From: Vicinamibacteria bacterium
Lineage (GTDB): Bacteria > Acidobacteriota > Vicinamibacteria > Fen-336 > JAGNNV01
Assembly (NCBI GenBank): GCA_016650185.1
Contig: JAENWE010000208.1
Location: 1 to 22,643 of the forward strand
Direction of reading: 5' to 3'
Length of the DNA stretch: 22,643 bases
Within the stretch, counting starts at the first letter, position 1; the number at the start of each line of letters is the position of its first letter. A program made the translations under genes and the position numbers. The notes beneath the pieces were generated by a model. It was given only the letters and a program-made list of their open reading frames with translations. It made no database searches and was not told where the DNA came from. Positions 1 to 5,878 of the stretch are shown one piece after another.

Positions 1-294
1 AAAGATCAGGGGCGCCACGAACCGGGCGTCGCGAAGGGCGCCGAGAAATCGGTTGGCCAGGGCGGCCAGGGCGCCGTTCTCTTCAGCCAGGGCGAAGAGG
101 AGGGTGACGCCAACCAGGGTCAGGAACAGCATGGCCGGAAACCCGGCTGCGATCACCTCGGGCTTCAGCCCGGCCACCAGCGAACCGAGCCCCCAGGCCA
201 AAGCCAGAGCCACCAGACCCACGTTGATCCGCGACGTGCAGGAAAGGCCCACCGCAACCAGAAAGGCGATCAGCGACCAGGACGCGGAACTCAT
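1..294 (-). CDS. MatC-type dicarboxylate carrier / SLC13-like permease, N-terminal part
   Basis: The 98 visible codons encode a very hydrophobic protein with candidate helices at about residues 5-20, 25-43 and 50-71. The block with 'INVGLVALALAW' and 'GFPAMLFLTLVGVTLLFALAEENG' matches what I remember of the MatC N-terminal domain, found in bacterial dicarboxylate (malonate/malate) carriers and related permeases of the inner membrane. The gene is cut by the left edge, so its C-terminal half and exact substrate are unknown. I chose the ATG at 294 because homologues begin just before the first helix. An in-frame ATG at 315 would add seven residues, and neither start has a clear Shine-Dalgarno. 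It is divergent from the DUF2071 gene at 423. The 295-422 gap shows no recognisable promoter or repeat. The family call is fairly safe; the substrate is a guess. Confidence 0.72.
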   Translation of the reverse strand, partial: MSSASWSLIAFLVAVGLSCTSRINVGLVALALAWGLGSLVAGLKPEVIAAGFPAMLFLTLVGVTLLFALAEENGALAALANRFLGALRDARFVAPLIF

Positions 295-422
295 GCGGAG
301 TAGATTAGCCGCCATTTGGGACAGGAGTAATCTCAACAAGGCCCGATGGTCGAACCGGACCTGCTCGTACGGTCGATCGCGTCAATCCAGGCGATAGCGC
401 TCGCGAGAGGGAGACTTGACCG

Positions 423-1154
423 TTGCACCCATCGCTCAACCATCTCGATCATCGACCTTGGCCCATTCCTCAGGCGCCGTGGGCGTGGCGCCAATCGTGG
501 CGCGATCTGCTCTTCGCGCACTGGCCGATGGACGCGAAGTCTCTGAGACCCTTGATTCCAGACGGCCTCGAAATCCAAGAGTTCGACGGAACCTCCTGGA
601 TCGGCGTGGTTCCGTTTCGAATGACGGGGGTCATGCGACGCGCCCTTCCGGACCTGCCGTGGATCTCCGCATTCCCCGAGTTGAACGTGCGGACCTACGT
701 CCAGCGGGATGGAAAGCCGGGGGTGTGGTTCCTAAGTCTCGACGCCACGAATCCTCTCGCGGTTTGGGCAGCACGGACGTTCTTTCACCTTCCCTACTTC
801 CGCGCCCGTATGTCGCTGTCTTGGAACAGAGACGGGATCGAGTATCGGTCGAGCCGCCGGGGCGCGGCCTTCGACGGGTGGTACCAGCCTGCTTCCAATC
901 CTTATGCCTCGTCTGCTGGATCCCTCGAGCACTGGCTGACCGAGCGGTACTGCCTGTATGCAAGAGACTCGCGCGGGGGGCTGTGGCGGAACGATGTTCA
1001 TCACGTTCCCTGGCCGCTCCAGAGGGCCCGTGCGGAGATCCGACTCAACACCATGCTCAATTCCCAGGGGCTCAGCGTCGACGGCCCGCCGGCTCTCCTT
1101 CACTTCGCCGAGCGTCTCGATGTAGTGGTCTGGTCGAGCGAACGCGTGGCCTGA
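423..1154 (+). CDS. DUF2071 (YqjF-like) family protein
   Basis: This is a 243-residue protein with the typical features of the DUF2071/YqjF family. An N-terminal 'AHWPMDAKSLRPLIPDGLEI' block is followed by 'SWIGVVPFRMTG', 'FPELNVRTYV' and 'GVWFLSLDATNPLAV' (about residues 60-115), and a second half has 'LTERYCLYARD' (about 170-180). The length is normal for the family. There is no signal peptide or membrane segment, so it is probably cytoplasmic. Biochemical function is not established for the family, which has a beta-barrel fold related to acetoacetate decarboxylase; that relation is from memory. The start is a TTG at 423 with a purine-rich AGGGAG at 408-413, about 9 nt upstream; no better ATG exists before the conserved region. 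The gene stands alone, divergent from the permease and convergent with the large membrane protein gene. Confidence 0.85.
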   Translation: MHPSLNHLDHRPWPIPQAPWAWRQSWRDLLFAHWPMDAKSLRPLIPDGLEIQEFDGTSWIGVVPFRMTGVMRRALPDLPWISAFPELNVRTYVQRDGKPGVWFLSLDATNPLAVWAARTFFHLPYFRARMSLSWNRDGIEYRSSRRGAAFDGWYQPASNPYASSAGSLEHWLTERYCLYARDSRGGLWRNDVHHVPWPLQRARAEIRLNTMLNSQGLSVDGPPALLHFAERLDVVVWSSERVA

Positions 1155-1173
1155 TCCGTCCGAGGAGTCGCGC

Positions 1174-1208
1174 CCGAAATGGCCCGGCTCGGCAAGCCAT
1201 TTCGGTTT
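1174..1208. terminator. Hairpin terminator between convergent genes
   Basis: A perfect 10-bp inverted repeat (CCGAAATGGC at 1174-1183 and GCCATTTCGG at 1196-1205) with a 12-nt loop lies exactly between the stop of the DUF2071 gene (1154) and the stop of the convergent gene (1213). It is followed by TTT on the plus strand. Placement and stem strength fit a terminator that could serve both strands, though the U-tract is short. Confidence 0.7.
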
Positions 1209-1212
1209 GCGG

Positions 1213-3519
1213 TCAGGGCTGGTTTCCAGGGGGCGCGGCGATGTCGGTCGCGAGGATGATCTCGTTATCTTTGAACGTGGCCCAGGTCTCGCCGTTAGGG
1301 CCGATCACGCTGACCGTGTCGAAGCCTCGCTGCGCGGCGAACGCGGCGAAAGAGCGCATGATGGATTTCTGCTCCGCCTGTCCCAATCTGGTCCAACTGG
1401 CATCGGCGGTCATAAACAGCCGGTTACGGAAGGCCCGCGCGTCCTCGAAGACCTGCGGCTCCGGCAGTTCCGCGAGCGGCATCACGCGGACCTCGCGGTT
1501 GATGGACAAGCGCGGCGCCGAGACGCCCATCAACCCGATGGCCGAAGTGAGAATCACCGCCACCATCACCGCCCAGACCAGGATTCGACGGTGCCTGCGC
1601 AGCACGCGCGAGTGAAGACGCGCCGCTTCGGCGGCGCGAGTAGCCCGGGGCAGCAGGAGCGGCCGCTTTCGGACGGGATTTCGCTTCAGGCTCGCCGACA
1701 GTCTCAGACGCTCCCAAAGAAGGTGGTCGGAGACGTACAGCAGGGGCTCGAGTTCGCCTTGACCCCCTTGAGACAGTCCAGCGGCCCGACGGAGCGCAGT
1801 CTGCAGTCGCAACATCGACTGGGCCACATCCTTGACTCTCGCGCGGTGCTCCGCCGTGGGCGCTCCTTCCTGAGTCTGTCGGAGACAGATGAGATCGTCC
1901 GCGGTCAGAATCAGTTCGAAGGCGCGGCGTCTCTCGGTCGCATGGCTCGCCGCGTCGGCGGTCTGGGTGTCGGGCGCGCAGAAAAAAGAGTCAAGATTGA
2001 GACGCCACACCTCAGGCGAACGCGGGCGGGTCAGATACCGTGCGATGAGCTCCTCGTTCCCCTCTATCTTGGTCAGTTCGAAGGCTCGCGACGACGGCAT
2101 CTGCTCGGCCTCTTGAGCCTCGGAATCACCGAACTCTGACTCCGCCGCGTCCTGATCCTCATCCGGGCCCTCCAGGCCCAGCGCTTCTTCCTCCGGCTCC
2201 TGGTCAACGGCGTCCTGGACCGCTCGGGCGAGATCAGTTTCTGGCGCCTTCGTCGGCTCGGGCGCCGGTACAGGACCAGATTGGGGACGACGAAACCGTC
2301 GTACGAACTCGAGGCCGGAAAGATCCACCTCCCCCGTCCTCAGGTCGGGATGGGTCGGTTGGGACGGGCTCTCCCCATCGGGATGACTCTGGAGTGATGT
2401 GGCAGCGGAAGGATCCGAGGGCGCAACATCCGGCCCCGCCGGCAAGGCCTCATCGATCGCTGGGGGCGGCGGAATGACCGCCCGCGGTCGACGGAAGGAC
2501 AGGTTCATGCCTGAGATATCGATCTCGCTGCTTCGATGATCCGAGCCTGCCTCGGCATCGACGGCATCGGCGGGAGCCACATCCTGTATGGCGTGGGCGA
2601 CCGGCGGTTTCGGATCGAGCGCGTCGCTGACCGCTCCCGTGGGACCTGCGTCCATCACCCCGGAGCCTTCGACTGCTGCGTCCGGCTCGGCCAGCCGCGG
2701 GCGAACCGGTACGGGAAGCGGGGCTCGCTCGACCGCGGCGCCCCCTCGGAGGGGTTGCCCCCCCGCGTCGGTGAGCAACTGGTTGAGAGCATTGAGCACC
2801 CGGACGTTGGTCTCGACCACCGCCACACTCAGTCGCGGATCAAGGAGCTTCTCGCCGATTGAGGCTTTGAACGCTCCGAATCGGCGCAGCACGGCGCTCG
2901 AGGTGAATCCGGCCGCGTCCTTTTGTGCGCTCGCCTCGTGGCCAAACGATTTGACCGCGAGAGTGATCATTTCGACTTCGCGATCATCCGTCCGTAGCGG
3001 CGCCGCTCCCCAGGACGCCTCGAGCGCGGTCACCGCATCCAGGAGGTCTACGGTAGGAGGCAGCCATCGGTCGGGCACCAGAGGCCCGGCCAGCCGGCGA
3101 GTCAGGACGTACTCATACTTGCTCTGGGAACTGGTGGTGCAGGGAAGAAGGCGGTAGAAGCGGGCCAGGGCGTCGACCGTCTGATGGCTGAGGTTGGCGT
3201 TCTCGCCCGCCCACCGCAACCTGAAGGCCTCAATGACCGCGTCGCGCTCCTCGACCCGGCGGCGGCACGCATCAAGACGCGACCACGTGGCCTCCATCGC
3301 GTCAAGGCAAGCCTCCGCGTCACCTGCCTTCAGGGCCCGGCGCCATGTCCTGAAGGCCGCCGCCAGGTCGGCGAAAACATCCGGCCCCTCGCTGGACGAG
3401 GGCTCGAGCTCCTGGACGAAGCGGTCCATGCGGGCCAGGGTGAGGCCGGTCCGGAGGCGGAGCCTGAAGCGATCGCTCAGACTTTGCAGCAAACGCCGGT
3501 CGAGAGCATGGGTGCTCAT
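1213..3519 (-). CDS. Large single-pass membrane protein with long disordered linker, family not recognised
   Basis: This 768-residue protein matches no family I know. Residues 1-250 are mostly helical and charged, with many Arg, Leu and Ala. Residues 255-480 are a low-complexity linker rich in Pro, Asp, Glu and Ala. The linker contains two copies of a short motif, SEIDISGMNLSFRRPR (331-346) and TGEVDLSGLEF..FRRP (396-412). Residues 485-643 are again globular and helical. One hydrophobic segment at about 646-665, preceded by RRHRR, predicts a cytoplasmic N-terminal bulk and a periplasmic C-terminal tail of about 100 residues. It starts 4 nt after the stop of the prepilin gene, so the two are almost certainly co-transcribed and translationally coupled. 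A role in pilus or secretion assembly is inferred from this neighbour only. Confidence 0.85.
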   Translation of the reverse strand: MSTHALDRRLLQSLSDRFRLRLRTGLTLARMDRFVQELEPSSSEGPDVFADLAAAFRTWRRALKAGDAEACLDAMEATWSRLDACRRRVEERDAVIEAFRLRWAGENANLSHQTVDALARFYRLLPCTTSSQSKYEYVLTRRLAGPLVPDRWLPPTVDLLDAVTALEASWGAAPLRTDDREVEMITLAVKSFGHEASAQKDAAGFTSSAVLRRFGAFKASIGEKLLDPRLSVAVVETNVRVLNALNQLLTDAGGQPLRGGAAVERAPLPVPVRPRLAEPDAAVEGSGVMDAGPTGAVSDALDPKPPVAHAIQDVAPADAVDAEAGSDHRSSEIDISGMNLSFRRPRAVIPPPPAIDEALPAGPDVAPSDPSAATSLQSHPDGESPSQPTHPDLRTGEVDLSGLEFVRRFRRPQSGPVPAPEPTKAPETDLARAVQDAVDQEPEEEALGLEGPDEDQDAAESEFGDSEAQEAEQMPSSRAFELTKIEGNEELIARYLTRPRSPEVWRLNLDSFFCAPDTQTADAASHATERRRAFELILTADDLICLRQTQEGAPTAEHRARVKDVAQSMLRLQTALRRAAGLSQGGQGELEPLLYVSDHLLWERLRLSASLKRNPVRKRPLLLPRATRAAEAARLHSRVLRRHRRILVWAVMVAVILTSAIGLMGVSAPRLSINREVRVMPLAELPEPQVFEDARAFRNRLFMTADASWTRLGQAEQKSIMRSFAAFAAQRGFDTVSVIGPNGETWATFKDNEIILATDIAAPPGNQP

Positions 3520-3523
3520 GCGG

Positions 3524-4081
3524 TTACCGGATCTTCACCACGTTGGCGGACTCGTCCACCTGGTAAATAAACCCCTTCTTGACGCCTTGTTCCGTCGCCT
3601 GAATGACGAACTGGCCGGTCAGGCTGGCGATACTGGGTCGCAGAGGCACCATCGAATACCGCACCCTGGGCGCGTCCACATAGTTGTTCCCAACCGTCGC
3701 ACCGAAGGCACGGTTTGAGAAGCTGTTCAGTTCGTTCAGTCGGGCAAAACGAGGTGTGAAGTCTTTCAACGGAGAAGGCTTCAAGGGGATCGGATTCGGA
3801 TAGAACAATTGCTGGTTGGTGGCCATGGCCCGGAGGGTGCTGACGACGGCCTTCTCCGTCGCGGCCCGACGGGCAACCTGTAACTGGGGAACGGCGATCG
3901 CGGCAAGGATGCCGATGATGGCGACAACCACGAGCAACTCGACCAGGGTGAAAGCCCTCTGGCCATGGAAGGTCCGGCGCTTCGCCTTCGAGGCGCCCGA
4001 GGCTTCTCTTGACCGAGGTCGAGGGTTCACAACCGCCATGGTTCCAATAATCCGAGAGCCTTCCCCCCGGGGGGGATCCAT
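3524..4081 (-). CDS. Type IV pilin / pseudopilin-like prepilin
   Basis: The diagnostic class III signal is 'AFTLVELLVVVAIIGILAA', the hydrophobic N-terminal helix of type IV pilins and type II pseudopilins with Glu at +5. It follows a basic leader (KAKRRTFHGQRA). The residue before the cleavage site is Ala instead of the usual Gly. Prepilin peptidase would cleave and methylate the Phe, and the subunit would join a pilus or pseudopilus in the envelope. The mature part is about 142 residues, with a variable C-terminal domain ending in 'GFIYQVDESANVVKIR' and no cysteine pair. I chose the ATG at 4081 because AAGGA stands 5 nt upstream. Alternatives are ATG 4105, which overlaps the upstream stop as TGATG, and ATG 4039. 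The gene lies 23 nt after the dehydrogenase-like gene and 4 nt before the large membrane protein gene. Confidence 0.9.
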   Translation of the reverse strand: MDPPRGEGSRIIGTMAVVNPRPRSREASGASKAKRRTFHGQRAFTLVELLVVVAIIGILAAIAVPQLQVARRAATEKAVVSTLRAMATNQQLFYPNPIPLKPSPLKDFTPRFARLNELNSFSNRAFGATVGNNYVDAPRVRYSMVPLRPSIASLTGQFVIQATEQGVKKGFIYQVDESANVVKIR

Positions 4082-4104
4082 ATTAGTCCTTGGCCGCCAG
4101 CGCA

Positions 4105-5691
4105 TCACCAGTTCGATGGTCTGTAGTCCTTGAGAAACTTGCCGTAGGTGTGCTCGCCGGTGATCAGGCCGGAGAAGAACGGATCGCACACCCGGGCCGC
4201 GCCATCCACTATATCGAGGGGCGGAGCGAAGTCGAGCTCCTGCTTTTTTCGGTCGGCGTGGATGGCCGGATCTTCATCGGTCACCCAGCCGGTGTCCACC
4301 GCGTTCATATGGATTCCGTCGTTCACGTAGTCCCGCGATGCGGTCAGAGTCATCATGTTCAAAGCGGCCTTGGCCATGTTCGTATGCGGGTGTTTGTCGG
4401 TCTTCGGCCCGCGCGAGAAAATGCCCTCCATGGCCGAGACGTTCACGATGTGTTTGTCCCGGGTCGGCACGCGCTGCATCAGCGATTTCAGACGCGCGCA
4501 CAAGATGAAGGGGGCCACTGCGTTCACCAGCTGCACCTCCACCATCTCCGCGGTCGGGACATCGGCCAGGGCCAGGCGCCAGGTGTTCTGATGGCGCAGA
4601 TCCACCTGCTGGAGATCGGCGTCGAGCTTGCCCTGAGGGAACAGGTCGTCGCGCCGCGCGTCATCGTCGTACGCGTATCTCACCTGCGACAGCTCGGCTG
4701 AGGCCACGACACCGATGCCGCTGCGGCTTCCGTGCAAACTCATGAGGCCGGTGCTGAGGACGCCGGTTCCGCCGCCGATGGTCCGCCCCCCATCAAGGGC
4801 CGCCTTCAATCCCTCATGGCTCTTCAGGACGCGGTAGATGTCCGGGCCGAAATCCGAGGCCGGACGCGTCTCGGTCGGGAGCAGATCCTCGTAGAAGCCG
4901 GGCGGACGCCGGACGGTCTGGCAGGCGTTGTTGACGATGATGTCGAGGCGGGGAAACGAATGGTCGAGGTAGCGGGCGAAGATTTCGACGCTTGGCGGAT
5001 GGCGCAGATCCAGACCGTGCACGTGAAGCCGATGCATCCATAGGGCGAAATCCGGCTCGCGCGAATACCGCAAGGCCGAGTCCTGGGGAAAACGCGTGGT
5101 GGCGATGATCTCAGCCCCGGCGCGCAACATCTTGACCGAGGTTTGGAAACCGATTTTCACCCGCGATCCGGTGACCAGTCCCACCCGTCCTTCAAGCGAA
5201 GCGGTCTGGAAGCGCTTGGCGTAGTTGAATTCCGCGCAGTCCTGGCAGAGGGCGTCGTAGAAATGATGGAGGCAGGTGAATTCGACCTTGCAGACGTAGC
5301 ACGCCCTCGGTTTCTTGAGCTCACGACGGGCCAGGGGTGGCGCAGGGCCGGGCAGGACGGGCGCCGGAGCTACGAACACGGGCGCTTCGCGGGCCGACCG
5401 GATCCCGGTCGCGGACCGCGACTCGCGGTCCTTCGCCTCCTCGCCGAGACGCCGGGTGCGCCTCAGGGTCTTGACCAGACGCTTTTCCTGAAACGACTGG
5501 GGCCGCGACACGTGTCCGGCCGCGATCAGCAAAGCCTGGCGCATCTCGAGCGGCACGCCCGCGAGGACGCCGCGATCCGCGACGATCGCCTCGAGCAACT
5601 CCGTGCATCGACGAACCACATCGAGATCGAGATCACGCGGCATCTCATTTGGCGGTTCGAGGACCGCAGAGACGAGGTGGGTTCGGGTCAT
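4105..5691 (-). CDS. Short-chain dehydrogenase/reductase-like protein with N-terminal Cys-rich module
   Basis: This is a 528-residue protein. Residues 1-120 are a helical, then Pro/Ala-rich region. Residues 131-152 form a Cys cluster (C131, C134, C140, C149, C152 with H142 and H143) that probably binds zinc. From about 168 to the end is an SDR Rossmann fold. It has a glycine motif TGSRVKIG (174-181) in place of TGxxxGIG, NNAC (254-257) in place of NNAG, and NVSAMEG with the catalytic Ser at 419. The position of the catalytic Tyr in YxxxK is Thr437, in HTNMAK, with Lys441 kept. Typical SDRs are about 250 residues, so this is a much extended subfamily with an insertion at about 260-380. NAD(P) binding is likely but the reaction is unknown. 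The ATG at 5691 lacks a good ribosome site; ATG 5643 is an alternative. It is first in the unit with the prepilin. Confidence 0.85.
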   Translation of the reverse strand: MTRTHLVSAVLEPPNEMPRDLDLDVVRRCTELLEAIVADRGVLAGVPLEMRQALLIAAGHVSRPQSFQEKRLVKTLRRTRRLGEEAKDRESRSATGIRSAREAPVFVAPAPVLPGPAPPLARRELKKPRACYVCKVEFTCLHHFYDALCQDCAEFNYAKRFQTASLEGRVGLVTGSRVKIGFQTSVKMLRAGAEIIATTRFPQDSALRYSREPDFALWMHRLHVHGLDLRHPPSVEIFARYLDHSFPRLDIIVNNACQTVRRPPGFYEDLLPTETRPASDFGPDIYRVLKSHEGLKAALDGGRTIGGGTGVLSTGLMSLHGSRSGIGVVASAELSQVRYAYDDDARRDDLFPQGKLDADLQQVDLRHQNTWRLALADVPTAEMVEVQLVNAVAPFILCARLKSLMQRVPTRDKHIVNVSAMEGIFSRGPKTDKHPHTNMAKAALNMMTLTASRDYVNDGIHMNAVDTGWVTDEDPAIHADRKKQELDFAPPLDIVDGAARVCDPFFSGLITGEHTYGKFLKDYRPSNW

Positions 5692-5703
5692 CAGTAGAGT
5701 ATT

Positions 5704-5723
5704 TTCGCTCGGCCGGGAGCGAA
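5704..5723. promoter_or_regulatory. Inverted repeat just upstream of the SDR-like gene
   Basis: A perfect 7-bp inverted repeat (TTCGCTC at 5704-5710, GAGCGAA at 5717-5723) with a 6-nt GC spacer ends 13 nt before the ATG of the minus-strand SDR-like gene. On the minus strand it is followed by AAAATA and not a T run, so it is not a canonical terminator for incoming transcripts. It could be an operator or a 5'-leader hairpin. Its function is unproven. Confidence 0.4.
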
Positions 5724-5850
5724 TCCCCTACTTGCCGGAGTTCAGGGTTTCACCGGCTTCGGCACGTCGAACATCACCCCCGCGGCCGTGACCTTCCCAA
5801 ACCGAGCGGTGGCCTTCGGAAGAAGCGCACAACGGTGAGTTGCTCGTTCA

Positions 5851-5878
5851 GAAAAAGAGACCTGTCCGATCAAGGTCC
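5851..5878 (-). terminator. Weak intrinsic terminator at the end of the dipeptidyl peptidase gene
   Basis: Read on the minus strand, GGACCT and AGGTCT can pair (6 bp including one G-U) around a 9-nt loop that contains the TGA stop, and the stem is followed by CTTTTT (5857-5852). The stem is short, so termination is probably partial. If it works, it separates the GspA-to-peptidase unit from the SDR-prepilin unit. Confidence 0.4.

Noticed and set aside
416..1615. Plus-strand open frame of 399 codons across the DUF2071 gene
   Set aside because: It is Arg/Pro/Ser-rich, runs through the terminator hairpin and into the convergent gene, and shows no domain. The overlapping frame at 423 is a clear DUF2071 protein.
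1207..2139. Plus-strand open frame of 310 codons opposite the large membrane protein gene
   Set aside because: It is an antisense shadow without motifs. The minus-strand gene has sensible domain layout, a membrane helix and operon context.
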